From: Pseudomonas sp. LS-2
GTDB taxonomy: Bacteria > Pseudomonadota > Gammaproteobacteria > Pseudomonadales > Pseudomonadaceae
Assembly: GCF_003605735.1 (NCBI RefSeq)
Contig: NZ_QXTJ01000031.1
Span: forward strand, 127,253 to 191,252
DNA: 64,000 bases
Direction: 5' to 3'
A program made the translations under genes and the position numbers. A model generated the notes under the pieces. It saw only the letters and a program-made list of their open reading frames with translations. It ran no database searches and was not told where the DNA came from. Shown here one piece after another: positions 1 through 11,307 of the stretch (position 1 is the stretch's first letter; every line of letters starts with the position of its first letter).

Positions 1-1
1 C

Positions 2-283
2 AAGTTCTTCGGCAAGATTTTCATTCCGCTGATCGGCTCGGGCATCGGTGTGACGGCGTTCTTCTGCTGCATGTTTTCCTGGGTCGAACTGTGGCTGGCT
101 CGGACGCTGACATCGGTCAACGCCAAGCCTATCGCAGCGGTCATGACCCGCACGGTATCGGCATCGGGGATCGACTGGGGCGTGCTGGCGGCAGCGGGGG
201 TGTTGACCATCTTGCCGGGCATGCTGGTGATCTGGTTCGTTCGCAATCATGTGGTCAAGGGTTTTGCCCTTGGTCGTGTCTGA
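2..283 (+). CDS. ABC transporter permease, C-terminal part (glycerol/carbohydrate type)
   Basis: Only the last ~93 codons are in the window; the 5' end lies upstream. The visible protein is hydrophobic and ends with a transmembrane segment (TILPGMLVIWFVRNHVVKGF) followed by a short basic tail. This is how the second permease of carbohydrate-type (UgpE/MalG-like) ABC importers ends. It is followed after 12 bases by a DUF2160 gene and then by a large binding protein. That order matches the Rhizobium glpSTPQUV glycerol importer, so this is probably the GlpQ-like inner-membrane permease. The family assignment rests mainly on context because the EAA loop is outside the window. Confidence 0.75.
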   Translation, partial: KFFGKIFIPLIGSGIGVTAFFCCMFSWVELWLARTLTSVNAKPIAAVMTRTVSASGIDWGVLAAAGVLTILPGMLVIWFVRNHVVKGFALGRV

Positions 284-295
284 GGAGTCGAAAAA

Positions 296-568
296 ATGGA
301 GTGGATGTCCTGGACACTGCCGACCGCCATTTTCTTTGCGTCCATCGCCGCCATTCTGGTTGCGATGACCGTCTGGGAGTTGCGCTCGGCGAGCATTGAA
401 CGTCGCGGCTTTCTGCCGATTGCCACCACCCGTGGCGACCGGCTGTTCATCGGTCTTCTTGGCAGTGCCTACCTGCATCTGCTGGTGATCGGCGCGACCG
501 ACTGGAATATCTGGGTGGCATCCGGGCTGTCTCTGGTCTGGCTGCTGGTGGTGATGCGTTGGGGTTGA
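296..568 (+). CDS. DUF2160 small integral membrane protein of the glycerol ABC operon (GlpU-like)
   Basis: A 90-residue protein with three hydrophobic segments (about residues 7-27, 48-66 and 70-86) separated by a basic cytoplasmic-looking stretch (residues 28-46). This is the architecture of DUF2160 proteins. These occur between the permeases and the binding protein of glycerol-type ABC importers; the Rhizobium counterpart is called GlpU and its role is unknown. The gene begins 12 bases after the permease stop, with a GAGGAG-like ribosome site, and ends 84 bases before the binding-protein start. It is therefore almost certainly co-transcribed and probably a membrane accessory of the transporter. 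Confidence 0.8.
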   Translation: MEWMSWTLPTAIFFASIAAILVAMTVWELRSASIERRGFLPIATTRGDRLFIGLLGSAYLHLLVIGATDWNIWVASGLSLVWLLVVMRWG

Positions 569-652
569 AGGTCGGGCGGGCTGCTGCCAATGCAGCCGGG
601 CTGGCGGGATTTGCAAAGCGGGACTACATAAGAATCAACACTGGAGGTGTCT

Positions 653-2425
653 ATGTTCAATAAGAAAAACAAGCTGCGACATAGTGTGACGGTAGCAACG
701 ATGGTGATGCTCAGCGGTTTGAGCGTTTCGGCCTGGGCCGATCAGTACGAAGACGCGGCGAAGAAGTGGGCGGCCAGCGAATTCAAGCCGACCACGCTGT
801 CCGATGCTGACCAGCTCAAGGAACTGGAGTGGTTCATCAAGGCTGCCGAACCCTTTCGCGGCATGGACATCAAGGTGGTATCCGAAACCTTGACCACCCA
901 TGAGTACGAGTCGAAAACCCTGGCCAAGGCGTTTACCGAAATCACCGGCATCAAGGTGACTCATGACCTGCTGCAGGAAGGCGACGTCATCGAGAAACTA
1001 CAGACCGCTATGCAGTCGGACAAGAGTATCTATGACGGCTGGGTCAACGACTCCGACCTGATCGGTACGCACATGCGTTACGGCAAGGCGCTGTCGTTGA
1101 CCGATTTGATGGCAAGTCCCGAAGGCGCCAAGGTGACGTCTCCGACACTGGACCTGAAGGACTTCATCGGCACCTCGTTCACCACCGCGCCGGACGGCAA
1201 GCTTTATCAACTGCCCGATCAGCAGTTCGCCAACCTGTACTGGTTCCGCGCCGACTGGTTCGAGCGTCCTGACCTGAAAGAGAAATTCAAGGCCAAATAC
1301 GGCTATGAGCTGGGCGTCCCGGTGAACTGGTCGGCCTATGAAGACATCGCCAAGTTCTTCAGTGAAGACGTCAAGGAAATCGACGGCAAGAAAGTCTATG
1401 GCCACATGGACTATGGCAAGAAAGACCCGTCTCTGGGCTGGCGCTTCACCGATGCCTGGTTCTCCATGGCCGGTAGCGGCGACAAGGGCCTGCCGAACGG
1501 TCTGCCGGTGGACGAGTGGGGTATTCGCGTAGAGGACTGCCATCCGGTCGGTTCGAGCATCACGCGCGGGGGCGACACCAACGGCCCGGCCGCTGTGTAT
1601 GCGACCCAGAAGTACATCGACTGGCTCAAGGCCTACGCGCCGCCGGAAGCCGCGGGTATGACCTTCTCCGAGTCGGGTCCGGTACCGTCGCAGGGCAACG
1701 TCGCTCAGCAGATCTTCTGGTACACCGCCTTCACCGCCGACATGACCAAACCAGGTCTGCCAGTGATGAACGCCGACGGCACGCCGAAATGGCGCATGGC
1801 ACCATCGCCGAAAGGCCCATACTGGAAAGAAGGCATGAAGCTGGGCTATCAGGACGTGGGCTCGTGGACCTTCCTCAAATCCTCCGACGAGAAGAAGCGT
1901 AACGCTGCCTGGCTTTACGCGCAGTTCGTGACATCCAAGTCGGTGTCGTTGAAGAAGACCATCGTCGGCCTGACGCCGATTCGTGAGTCGGACATCAACT
2001 CCAAGGAGATGACCGCCCTGGCGCCGAAACTCGGTGGCCTGGTGGAGTTCTACCGCAGCCCGGCGCGCGTGCAGTGGTCGCCGACCGGCACCAACGTTCC
2101 GGACTATCCGAAACTGGCTCAGTTGTGGTGGAGTCACGTGGCTGAAGCAGTGACCGGCGAGAAGACCGCGCAAGCGGCGCTGGACGGGCTGGCCAAGGAT
2201 CAGGATGCGATCATGACCCGTATCGAACGTTCCAAGGTTCAGGAGGCGAGTGGTTGTGCGCCGAAGATGAACCCGGAGACCTCGGCTGAAGAGTGGTACA
2301 GCAAGGCCGAGAAGAGCGGCGGTAAATTCCTTGCGCCACAACGTAAACTGGCCAACGAGAAACCGAAGGGCGAAACCATCGCTTACTCGGATCTGTTGAA
2401 GAGCTGGGAAGCGGCCAAGAAGTAA
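653..2425 (+). CDS. Extracellular solute-binding protein of the glycerol-type ABC importer (GlpV-like)
   Basis: A 590-residue periplasmic binding protein. I chose the ATG at 653 because GGAGG at 643-647 is correctly spaced; an in-frame GTG at 647 overlaps that site. The N-terminus is a classic signal peptide: basic NKKNK, then a hydrophobic core, then SAWA before D at about residue 29. The length (larger than usual for family 1 sugar-binding proteins) and motifs such as DDLIGTH-like, DQQFANLYWF and GSWTFLKSS fit the GlpV family next to DUF2160 proteins. It would deliver glycerol or a similar small polyol to the permeases encoded upstream. A strong terminator follows the stop by 20 bases, so this is the last gene of the operon. 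Confidence 0.8.
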   Translation: MFNKKNKLRHSVTVATMVMLSGLSVSAWADQYEDAAKKWAASEFKPTTLSDADQLKELEWFIKAAEPFRGMDIKVVSETLTTHEYESKTLAKAFTEITGIKVTHDLLQEGDVIEKLQTAMQSDKSIYDGWVNDSDLIGTHMRYGKALSLTDLMASPEGAKVTSPTLDLKDFIGTSFTTAPDGKLYQLPDQQFANLYWFRADWFERPDLKEKFKAKYGYELGVPVNWSAYEDIAKFFSEDVKEIDGKKVYGHMDYGKKDPSLGWRFTDAWFSMAGSGDKGLPNGLPVDEWGIRVEDCHPVGSSITRGGDTNGPAAVYATQKYIDWLKAYAPPEAAGMTFSESGPVPSQGNVAQQIFWYTAFTADMTKPGLPVMNADGTPKWRMAPSPKGPYWKEGMKLGYQDVGSWTFLKSSDEKKRNAAWLYAQFVTSKSVSLKKTIVGLTPIRESDINSKEMTALAPKLGGLVEFYRSPARVQWSPTGTNVPDYPKLAQLWWSHVAEAVTGEKTAQAALDGLAKDQDAIMTRIERSKVQEASGCAPKMNPETSAEEWYSKAEKSGGKFLAPQRKLANEKPKGETIAYSDLLKSWEAAKK

Positions 2426-2444
2426 GAGTGGGAGATGAAGAGGG

Positions 2445-2470
2445 ACGGCGCCTGTTGGCGCCGTTTTTTT
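2445..2470 (+). terminator. Rho-independent terminator of the glycerol ABC operon
   Basis: A perfect 8 bp GC-rich stem (ACGGCGCC at 2445-2452 and its complement at 2457-2464) with a TGTT loop and a run of T residues. It lies 20 bases after the binding-protein stop codon. Confidence 0.9.
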
Positions 2471-2512
2471 GTGTTCGACGGGGCATGGAGGTGTCAGGCC
2501 TGACGCGTTTGT

Positions 2513-3149
2513 TCTGGCTAACGCCAGATCTGTTTCGACTTCGTCGAGTTACTTTGTTTTGGCAAAGTAACCAAACCATTTCGCTCCACTGTCCGGCCCC
2601 TCCTTCGTCGGGGTTCCCTCGCTCCGGCATTGCTCCGTGGGCCCGCCGCAAACGGGCCATCCATGGCCCAATGCGGCTCTCGCGGCATCCATGCCGCTCG
2701 GCCCACTCCGCAATACCTCCACTCGGCCTCCCAAAGTCGCAATCTGTGGCGTCAGTAAGATTTGCGCTCAAGAACTCCACACCTTCCCGTAGCAGTCCGG
2801 CTTGCCGGCGGCAGCGATCACAAGGACCCCACCGTCGGTAAGCCGGACCGCTACGGGATCGGTGTCGTGCTTTTGATTTGCTTTTGATCTTAATGCGCGA
2901 CAGCCCAGACACCACCAAACGCGACTTGGGTGCAGGCCGAACGCAGGTCTCGTGGAGTGGGTCGAGCCGCATGGATGCGGCGAGAGGCGTTTGGCCCATG
3001 GATGGGCCATTCACGCCGGGCCCACGGAGCGAGACCGGAGTGAGGGAAGTCTGACGAAGTCAGACCCCAACCAGGAGAAAAAGCCCTTGGTTACTTGGGG
3101 CTTTTCCAAGTAACTCGACGAAGTCGAAACAGGTCTGGCGTTAGCCAGA
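2513..3149. repeat. ~630 bp composite inverted-repeat element, copy 1
   Basis: The left arm begins at the palindrome TCTGGCTAACGCCAGA (2513-2528). The right arm ends at the same palindrome, inverted (3134-3149). About 240 bases of each arm are imperfect reverse complements of each other; both contain recognisable stretches such as GCTCCGTGGGCCCG and CATCCATG. A REPIN-like pair sits in the middle. A second, clearly related element lies at 13825-14455. Open frames inside it (for example on the minus strand 2211-3014) are repeat artefacts, and I see no gene. The element fills the convergent junction between the glycerol operon and folD. Confidence 0.8.
2786..2857. repeat. REPIN (paired REP sequences) nested in the inverted-repeat element
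   Basis: Two REP-like sequences face each other: CCCGTAGCAGTCCGGCTTGC and, inverted, GTAAGCCGGACCGCTACGGG, separated by about 30 bases. The pattern is the same as at 22879-22948 and 62128-62197. REPINs are non-autonomous elements mobilised by RAYT transposases encoded elsewhere in Pseudomonas genomes. Confidence 0.75.
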
Positions 3150-3196
3150 ACGACAGCGTCAGCCAGGCACCTCACCACCTCAAAAAAACACCGGGC

Positions 3197-3224
3197 AAAA
3201 AAAACGGCACCGCCCGGGTGCCGT
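3197..3224 (-). terminator. Rho-independent terminator of folD
   Basis: Read on the minus strand, an 8 bp stem (ACGGCACC and its complement, 3204-3224) is followed by a run of U residues (the A run at 3197-3203). It lies 22 bases past the folD stop. Confidence 0.85.
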
Positions 3225-3246
3225 TCTCTTGCGCATACAATGCCAA

Positions 3247-4101
3247 TCAGCTATGCAGTGTTTCCGCTGCGTACAGGGTGTTCTCCAGCAGGCAGGCGCG
3301 GGTCATCGGGCCTACGCCGCCCGGCACTGGCGTGATCCATCCGGCGCGGGGCAGGGCGGTCTCGTAGACCACGTCCCCGACCAGCTTGCCGTCGTCCTGG
3401 CGGTTGATGCCGACGTCGATGACGATGGCGCCTTCCTTGATCCATTCGCCCTTTACCAGCCCTGGCTTACCGGCAGCGACCACTACCAGATCGGCGCGAC
3501 CAACGTGACCGGCCAGATCCTGGGTGAAGCGGTGAGTAACAGTGACGGTGCAACCTGCCAGCAGCAATTCCATCGCCATCGGACGACCGACGATATTGGA
3601 AGCGCCGACGACCACTGCATCCTTACCGTACAGATCCACGCCGGTGCTTTCCAGCAGGGTCATGATGCCTTTTGGCGTGCACGGACGCAGGAGCGGAATG
3701 CGCTGGGCCAGACGCCCTACGTTATAGGGATGGAAACCGTCGACGTCCTTGTCCGGACGAATGCGCTCCAGCAGGCTGGACGATTCCAGATGCTCAGGCA
3801 GTGGCAGTTGCAGCAGGATGCCGTCGATGGCCGGATCGTCATTGAGGCTGTCGATCAGATCGGTCAGTTCGGTCTGGGTGGTTTCGCTGGGCAGGTCGTA
3901 GGCCCGAGAGATGAAACCGACCTCTTCGCAGTCCTTGCGTTTGTGCGAGACGTAAACCTGAGAGGCGGGGTCGCTGCCGACCAGAATCACCGCGAGGCCT
4001 GGCGTGCGCAGCCCTTGCTCGCGACGTTCGGCGACTCGTTGGGCGATCTGCTGGCGCAGGTTGGCTGCGATCGCTTTGCCGTCTATTAGTTTTGCAGTCA
4101 T
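3247..4101 (-). CDS. folD: Bifunctional methylenetetrahydrofolate dehydrogenase / methenyltetrahydrofolate cyclohydrolase
   Basis: FolD interconverts 5,10-methylene-, 5,10-methenyl- and 10-formyl-tetrahydrofolate with NADP, in the cytosol, feeding purine and fMet synthesis. The 284-residue length is typical. Diagnostic motifs are visible: the [14 protein letters not shown] stretch with the catalytic lysine, the LQLPLPEHL segment, the NADP-binding [15 protein letters not shown] region and the C-terminal [12 protein letters not shown] signature. The start ATG fits a normal full-length N-terminus. It is monocistronic and convergent with the glycerol operon. The downstream neighbours (tRNA-Arg/His/Leu, tig, clpPX) match the usual Pseudomonas order. 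Confidence 0.97.
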   Translation of the reverse strand: MTAKLIDGKAIAANLRQQIAQRVAERREQGLRTPGLAVILVGSDPASQVYVSHKRKDCEEVGFISRAYDLPSETTQTELTDLIDSLNDDPAIDGILLQLPLPEHLESSSLLERIRPDKDVDGFHPYNVGRLAQRIPLLRPCTPKGIMTLLESTGVDLYGKDAVVVGASNIVGRPMAMELLLAGCTVTVTHRFTQDLAGHVGRADLVVVAAGKPGLVKGEWIKEGAIVIDVGINRQDDGKLVGDVVYETALPRAGWITPVPGGVGPMTRACLLENTLYAAETLHS

Positions 4102-4410
4102 TACGCGTGATTAACCATCGGAAGGGAGGGAAAAAGAGCGCGCATTCTCGCATGACATGGCCCACCGGCAAAGGCGGTTGGTCTGCTTAATAAGCTAACC
4201 CCTTTAATTAACTGAATTTTTTAGAAAAAAGTGTTGACGACCTTCAGGACCGTCTATAAGATTCGTCGCACTTGTCGGGCACAACCCCACGCAGGATTAA
4301 CCGGAAGCGGTCAGTCAGGTTGAAAGGTTGATTAGGTCAGGTAGAGTTCAGATCGGCTCAGCGTGATTGAAAGCTCTTAATTTGTTATCGAAAGAAAGCA
4401 GATTAAATAA
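4102..4410. other. Divergent intergenic region between folD and the tRNA cluster
   Basis: About 310 bases without a gene. The half next to the tRNAs is AT-rich (4195-4235, with TTAATTAACTG and a run of A) and holds the putative tRNA promoter listed separately. The other half should contain the folD promoter, which I cannot pinpoint. Confidence 0.6.
4234..4262 (+). promoter_or_regulatory. Probable sigma-70 promoter of the tRNA cluster
   Basis: TTGACG at 4234-4239 is followed after 17 bases by TAAGAT (4257-4262). The overlapping alternative TATAAG lies at 4255-4260. An AT-rich stretch lies upstream and a GC-rich segment downstream, as expected for a stable-RNA promoter about 150 bases ahead of tRNA-Arg. 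Confidence 0.5.
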
Positions 4411-4487
4411 GCGCCCGTAGCTCAGCTGGATAGAGCATCCGCCTTCTAAGCGGATGGTCGCAGGTTCGAGTCCTGCCGGGTGCGCCA
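4411..4487 (+). tRNA. tRNA-Arg (anticodon TCT)
   Basis: 77 bases. Acceptor GCGCCCG pairs with CGGGTGC before GCCA. A typical D-loop (AGCTCAGCTGGATAGAGC), an anticodon loop CTTCTAA giving TCT, and the T-loop GGTTCGAGTCC are all present. CCA is encoded. First of three clustered tRNAs. Confidence 0.95.
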
Positions 4488-4548
4488 TTAACGGCAGCTT
4501 TGGCACAAGTAGCATTCAAGTTGAATGCGTCGGTTACAACGCAATATG

Positions 4549-4624
4549 GTGGGCGTAGCTCAGTTGGTAGAGCACGGGATTGTGACTCCCGTTGTCGAGG
4601 GTTCGATCCCCTTCGTCCACCCCA
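4549..4624 (+). tRNA. tRNA-His (anticodon GTG)
   Basis: Acceptor GTGGGCG pairs with CGTCCAC, followed by CCCA with encoded CCA. The anticodon loop reads TTGTGAC, giving GTG. A G at 4548 can serve as the extra G-1 that pairs with C73, as in tRNA-His of Gammaproteobacteria. If counted, the gene starts at 4548. Confidence 0.95.
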
Positions 4625-4631
4625 TATTCGA

Positions 4632-4664
4632 AAAGGCGCCAGATTCATAATCTGGCGCCTTTGC
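4632..4664 (+). terminator. Strong hairpin between tRNA-His and tRNA-Leu
   Basis: A 14 bp perfect stem (AAAGGCGCCAGATT and its complement) with a 3-base loop, ending in TTTGCTTT. It looks like a rho-independent terminator. tRNA-Leu may then need its own promoter, or the hairpin may be a processing or attenuation site. Confidence 0.75.
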
Positions 4665-4681
4665 TTTAAGCGCTTCAAAAC

Positions 4682-4766
4682 GCGGATGTGGTGGAATTGG
4701 TAGACACACTGGATTTAGGTTCCAGCGCCGCAAGGTGTGAGAGTTCGAGTCTCTCCGTCCGCACCA
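4682..4766 (+). tRNA. tRNA-Leu (anticodon TAG)
   Basis: 85 bases with the long variable arm of a class II tRNA. Acceptor GCGGATG pairs with CGTCCGC, then ACCA. The anticodon stem CTGGA/TCCAG encloses TTTAGGT, giving TAG for CUA codons. Confidence 0.95.
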
Positions 4767-4811
4767 GCTACAAGCCTCTAGAGCTGCCGAAGGGCGTTCA
4801 CGAGGATCGAA

Positions 4812-4835
4812 AAGCCGCCTAGTGCGGCTTTTTTT
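4812..4835 (+). terminator. Terminator after tRNA-Leu
   Basis: Stem AAGCCGC / GCGGCTT (4812-4818 and 4824-4830) with loop CTAGT and a following T run, 45 bases after the tRNA. Confidence 0.9.
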
Positions 4836-5140
4836 GTTTCAGCGTATTGGTTTCATGCTGGTTCAAGCCTGTCATGCCGTCGACGACAGGCTTTTCCGGA
4901 GTGTTTCCAGGGAATGGATCGATCTTCGGTCGTGCCTCGCTTCCTTTATATAGGTGCGCGCGAGGTGCGTTCCAGACCGCTCGCGAAGGTGCAGGCCTTC
5001 GTCCTTTGTTCCCTGGTTGCATTCCACTGTATTTACCCTTGTTCAGTAGGGTGACTTCTTGAGTTTGACCCACTAGAATGCTTGCCCTTGATTCTGGGGT
5101 CGGAAACGGCCGGCTAACGTCTGTGCAACGAGGAATATCC

Positions 5141-6451
5141 ATGCAAGTTTCTGTTGAAAACACTTCCGCTCTCGAGCGCCGCATGACCATTGGCGTGCCA
5201 GCTGAGCGCATCGAGACCGAAGTCAACAAGCGTCTGCAGCAGACCGCACGTAAAGCCAAGATCCCGGGCTTCCGCCCTGGCAAAGTGCCTATGAGCGTGA
5301 TCCGCCAGCGTTATGAAGACGGTGCTCGTCAGGAAGCACTGGGCGACCTGATCCAAGCCACCTTCTACGAAGCTGTCGTAGAGCAAAAGCTGAACCCGGC
5401 TGGCGCACCTTCCGTTGAGCCTAAAACCTTCGAAAAGGGCAAGGACCTCGAGTACATCGCTACTTTCGAAGTGTTCCCTGAATTTTCTGTTGCCGGTTTC
5501 GAATCCGTGACCGTCGAGCGTCTGTCGGCTGACGTCGCTGATTCCGATCTGGACAACATGCTGGAAATCCTGCGCAAGCAGAATGTCAGCTTCGAAGTGG
5601 TCGATCGCGCCGCTGCGAACGAAGACCAGCTGAACATCGATTTCGTGGGCAAGGTCGACGGCGAAGCATTCGCTGGTGGCTCGGCTACCGGCACTCAGCT
5701 GGTACTGGGCTCGGGTCGCATGATCCCTGGCTTTGAAGAGGGTCTGGTTGGCGCCAAGGCTGGTGAAGAGCGTGTTCTGAACCTGACTTTCCCAGAGGAC
5801 TATCAGAATCTGGAACTGGCTGGCAAAGCCGCCGAGTTCACCGTTACCGTCAACACCGTATCGGCACCGACCCTGCCTGAACTGAACGAAACCTTCTTCA
5901 ATCAGTTCGGCATCAAGGAAACCGGTATCGAAGGCTTCCGCACCGAAGTTCGCAAGAACATGGAGCGTGAGCTGCGTCAGGCCATCAAGTCCAAGGTCAA
6001 GAATCAGGTAATGGACGGTCTGCTGGCCGCCAACCCGATCGAAGTGCCGAAAGCCCTGCTGGAGAACGAAGTGAACCGTCTGCGCGTTCAGGCCGTTCAA
6101 CAGTTCGGCGGCAACATCAAGCCTGACCAACTGCCGGCCGAGCTGTTCGAAGAGCAGGCCAAGCGCCGCGTCGAACTGGGCCTGATCGTTGCTGAAGTGG
6201 TCAAGCAGTTCGACCTCAAGCCTGACGAAGCCCGCGTTCGCGAGCTGATCCAGGAAATGGCTTCCGCGTATCAGGAGCCTGAGCAGGTCGTAGCCTGGTA
6301 CTACAAGAACGAACAGCAAATGAACGAAGTGCGTTCGGTTGTGCTGGAAGAGCAAGTTGTGGATACTGTTTTGCAGAAAGCGAGCGTGACCGATAAAGCG
6401 GTCTCGTACGAAGAAGCAGTCAAGCCGGTAGAAGCTCCACAAGCCGACTGA
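5141..6451 (+). CDS. tig: Trigger factor, ribosome-associated chaperone and peptidyl-prolyl isomerase
   Basis: 436 residues from the ATG at 5141, which has a GAGGAA ribosome site. The longer open frame from 5078 has no such site. The N-terminal ribosome-binding domain carries the signature GFRPGKVP (about residue 43-50) that docks on L23. A central FKBP-like PPIase domain (about 160-245, [13 protein letters not shown]) and the helical C-terminal chaperone domain follow. It shields nascent chains at the exit tunnel. Placement immediately before clpP-clpX is conserved in Proteobacteria and links folding to degradation. Confidence 0.97.
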   Translation: MQVSVENTSALERRMTIGVPAERIETEVNKRLQQTARKAKIPGFRPGKVPMSVIRQRYEDGARQEALGDLIQATFYEAVVEQKLNPAGAPSVEPKTFEKGKDLEYIATFEVFPEFSVAGFESVTVERLSADVADSDLDNMLEILRKQNVSFEVVDRAAANEDQLNIDFVGKVDGEAFAGGSATGTQLVLGSGRMIPGFEEGLVGAKAGEERVLNLTFPEDYQNLELAGKAAEFTVTVNTVSAPTLPELNETFFNQFGIKETGIEGFRTEVRKNMERELRQAIKSKVKNQVMDGLLAANPIEVPKALLENEVNRLRVQAVQQFGGNIKPDQLPAELFEEQAKRRVELGLIVAEVVKQFDLKPDEARVRELIQEMASAYQEPEQVVAWYYKNEQQMNEVRSVVLEEQVVDTVLQKASVTDKAVSYEEAVKPVEAPQAD

Positions 6452-6475
6452 TTTCCTCTCTCGTTCGAAAACACC

Positions 6476-6501
6476 ATAAGCCAGCCTTCGTGCTGGCTTA
6501 T
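6476..6501 (+). terminator. Hairpin in the tig-clpP junction
   Basis: A perfect 10 bp stem (ATAAGCCAGC and its complement) with loop CTTCGT, 24 bases after the tig stop. There is no T run, so it may only attenuate transcription or stabilise the tig transcript. Confidence 0.6.
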
Positions 6502-6532
6502 GCGTATTCAAGACATGACTATTTGGGAGTGA

Positions 6533-7183
6533 ATGCGAGACATGTCCCGCAATTCTTATATTCAGCAGAACTCTGACATCCAGGCCGCTGGCGGCCTGGT
6601 CCCGATGGTTATCGAGCAGTCCGCCCGTGGCGAACGCGCCTATGACATCTATTCCCGTCTGCTCAAGGAACGCGTCATCTTCCTGGTGGGTCCGGTAGAA
6701 GACTACATGGCCAACCTGATCTCGGCGCAGCTGCTTTTCCTTGAAGCGGAAAACCCGGACAAGGACATCCATCTCTACATCAACTCCCCAGGCGGTTCGG
6801 TGACGGCTGGTATGGCGATCTACGACACCATGCAGTTCATCAAACCGGACGTCTCCACGACCGTGATGGGTCAGGCGTGCAGCATGGGGGCTTTCCTTCT
6901 GGCTGGTGGTGCCAAGGGCAAGCGTTTCGCGCTGCCGAATTCCCGCGTGATGATTCACCAGCCACTGGGCGGTTTCCAGGGGCAGGCGTCTGACATCGAC
7001 ATTCACGCCAAGGAAATCCTGTACATTCGCCAGCGTCTGAACGAGCTGCTGGCTTACCACACGGGGCAGTCGCTGGAAAACATCGAGCGCGACACCAACC
7101 GCGACAACTTCATGAGCGCTGAACGCGCCGCTGAATATGGCCTGGTGGACTCGGTGCTCGACAAACGTCAAATGATCAAATGA
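6533..7183 (+). CDS. clpP: ATP-dependent Clp protease proteolytic subunit
   Basis: ClpP forms the tetradecameric serine-protease chamber fed by ClpX. The catalytic Ser lies in QACSMGAF and the His in [13 protein letters not shown], with Asp in the [10 protein letters not shown] region. Counting from the ATG at 6533 they are S117 and H142. An in-frame ATG at 6542 ([12 protein letters not shown]) gives a 213-residue protein closer to annotated pseudomonad ClpP. GGGAG at about 6525 could serve either start, so the true start is uncertain by three codons. The gene is followed 115 bases later by clpX. Confidence 0.96.
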   Translation: MRDMSRNSYIQQNSDIQAAGGLVPMVIEQSARGERAYDIYSRLLKERVIFLVGPVEDYMANLISAQLLFLEAENPDKDIHLYINSPGGSVTAGMAIYDTMQFIKPDVSTTVMGQACSMGAFLLAGGAKGKRFALPNSRVMIHQPLGGFQGQASDIDIHAKEILYIRQRLNELLAYHTGQSLENIERDTNRDNFMSAERAAEYGLVDSVLDKRQMIK

Positions 7184-7298
7184 TTGCTTGATAGGCAGTA
7201 ATCCCGGGTGGTCGGTACGTCCGTGCCACCTGCGGACTTGAAAAAGCCCGCAATTGCCTTCATCTTGTGTTGCAAGCCTACCGGATTGGATCGATCGA

Positions 7299-8582
7299 AT
7301 GACTGACACCCGCAACGGCGAGGACAACGGCAAACTGCTTTATTGCTCCTTCTGCGGCAAAAGCCAGCATGAAGTGCGCAAGTTGATTGCCGGCCCCTCG
7401 GTATTTATCTGTGACGAGTGCGTCGACCTGTGCAATGACATCATCCGCGAGGAGGTGCAGGAAGCACAGGCAGAAAGCAGCGCGCATAAATTGCCATCGC
7501 CGAAAGAAATCAGCGGCATCCTTGACCAGTACGTCATCGGTCAGGAGCATGCCAAAAAGGTTCTCGCAGTAGCGGTGTACAACCACTACAAGCGCTTGAA
7601 CCAGCGCGACAAGAAAAACGACGACGTTGAACTGGGCAAGAGCAACATCCTGCTGATCGGCCCTACGGGCTCCGGCAAGACCTTGCTGGCGGAAACGCTG
7701 GCGCGTTTGCTCAACGTACCGTTCACCATCGCCGACGCCACCACCCTGACCGAAGCCGGTTATGTGGGTGAGGACGTGGAAAACATCATCCAGAAGCTGT
7801 TGCAGAAATGCGATTACGATGTCGAGAAGGCCCAGATGGGTATTGTCTACATCGACGAAATCGACAAGATTTCGCGCAAATCCGACAACCCTTCGATCAC
7901 TCGTGACGTGTCCGGCGAAGGCGTGCAACAAGCCTTGCTGAAACTGATCGAGGGGACCGTGGCTTCCGTTCCGCCGCAGGGCGGTCGCAAGCATCCGCAG
8001 CAGGAATTCCTGCAAGTGGACACGCGTAACATTCTGTTCATCTGCGGCGGTGCGTTCTCGGGGCTTGAAAAAGTCATCCAGAATCGCTCGACCAAGGGCG
8101 GCATCGGCTTCAACGCCGAAGTCCGCAGCAAGGAAGAGGGCAAGAAGGTTGGCGAATCCCTGCGTGAAGTCGAGCCTGACGATCTGGTCAAGTTCGGTCT
8201 GATCCCGGAATTTGTGGGCCGTCTGCCAGTGCTGGCGACCCTGGACGAGCTGGACGAAGCTGCTTTGATGCAGATTCTGACCGAGCCTAAGAACGCCTTG
8301 ACCAAGCAGTACGGCAAGCTGTTCGAAATGGAAGGCGTTGACCTCGAGTTCCGTACCGACGCATTGAAGTCGGTTGCCCGTCGCGCGCTGGAGCGCAAGA
8401 CCGGTGCTCGTGGTCTGCGTTCGATCCTCGAGGGCGTATTGCTCGACACCATGTATGAAATCCCGTCGCAAACCGACGTGAGCAAAGTGGTGATCGATGA
8501 AAGCGTGATCGAAGGTACTTCCAAGCCGCTGTTGATCTACGAAAACAGTGAGCCACCTGCCAAGGCGGCACCCGACGCGTAA
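7299..8582 (+). CDS. clpX: ATP-dependent Clp protease ATP-binding subunit ClpX
   Basis: A hexameric AAA+ unfoldase that recognises tagged substrates and feeds ClpP. The start is the ATG at 7299 ([11 protein letters not shown], 427 residues); the open frame extends further upstream without a ribosome site. The N-terminal C4 zinc-binding domain shows CSFCGKSQ (about residue 15) and CDECVDLC (about 38). Walker A is GPTGSGKT, Walker B is VYIDEIDKI, and a RVGL-type GGIGF/GRLPV pore and sensor region follows. It ends in a strong terminator and is separated from lon by about 180 bases. Confidence 0.97.
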   Translation: MTDTRNGEDNGKLLYCSFCGKSQHEVRKLIAGPSVFICDECVDLCNDIIREEVQEAQAESSAHKLPSPKEISGILDQYVIGQEHAKKVLAVAVYNHYKRLNQRDKKNDDVELGKSNILLIGPTGSGKTLLAETLARLLNVPFTIADATTLTEAGYVGEDVENIIQKLLQKCDYDVEKAQMGIVYIDEIDKISRKSDNPSITRDVSGEGVQQALLKLIEGTVASVPPQGGRKHPQQEFLQVDTRNILFICGGAFSGLEKVIQNRSTKGGIGFNAEVRSKEEGKKVGESLREVEPDDLVKFGLIPEFVGRLPVLATLDELDEAALMQILTEPKNALTKQYGKLFEMEGVDLEFRTDALKSVARRALERKTGARGLRSILEGVLLDTMYEIPSQTDVSKVVIDESVIEGTSKPLLIYENSEPPAKAAPDA

Positions 8583-8614
8583 GCCTTTGGGCTTCGCACC
8601 GGGCGACTGGAAAG

Positions 8615-8639
8615 AAAAGGGCCCTCTGGGGCCCTTTTT
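8615..8639 (+). terminator. clpX terminator
   Basis: A perfect 10 bp stem (AAAAGGGCCC at 8615-8624 and its complement at 8629-8638) with a 4-base loop, ending in a T run 32 bases after clpX. Confidence 0.9.
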
Positions 8640-8677
8640 GCATTTCAACATCTGTTTCGCATTAACTCGAAGCGACG

Positions 8678-8706
8678 CTTGTTTTTTCGGATAGCTACCC
8701 CCATCT
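8678..8706 (+). promoter_or_regulatory. Probable RpoH (sigma-32) heat-shock promoter of lon
   Basis: CTTGTTT (8678-8684) followed after 14 bases by CCCCATCT (8699-8706). This closely matches the sigma-32 consensus CTTGAAA - 11 to 15 - CCCCATNT. It sits between the clpX terminator and lon, about 60 bases before the start codon, which fits the known heat-shock control of lon. Confidence 0.7.
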
Positions 8707-8764
8707 TGGTTTTCAGCTCATTTCTATCTGTCCATGGCCTTATGGCCGCCGTAGAGGCGAAATC

Positions 8765-11161
<2,397 letters not shown>

Positions 11162-11176
11162 TCTGGGGGGCCTTCC

Positions 11177-11206
11177 TTGACAGCTTTTTAGAGCCCTTGT
11201 TATAAA
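11177..11206 (+). promoter_or_regulatory. Strong sigma-70 promoter of hupB
   Basis: TTGACA (11177-11182) and TATAAA (11201-11206) are separated by 18 bases, only 16 bases past the lon stop. This implies a leader of about 95 bases. A weak stem AGAGCC / GGCTCT (11189-11214) followed by TTT overlaps the promoter and could help end lon transcripts. Confidence 0.75.
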
Positions 11207-11307
11207 GCGGCTCTTTCCAGCGTCAGCAGGCCGTTCAGCGTTTTGTTTGGCTTCACCAAAAAACTTAGAAAATATACTCAATATAGATAGATATAAGGGG
11301 ACTTAGA

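Noticed and set aside
998..2341. 447-codon minus-strand open frame within the glycerol-binding-protein gene
   Set aside because: Shadow frame caused by high third-position GC; composition dominated by Arg/His/Val/Leu.
2211..3014. 267-codon minus-strand frame, and similar frames at 13757-14256, with shared SRLVVSGL/APKSRL sequences
   Set aside because: The shared protein sequence comes from the large inverted-repeat elements themselves, read in different frames; it is not a gene family.
5114..7333. 739-codon open frame on the minus strand across tig and clpP
   Set aside because: Exactly antisense to two certain genes, with a low-complexity, Leu/His/Arg-rich translation typical of GC-skewed shadow frames, and no ribosome site.
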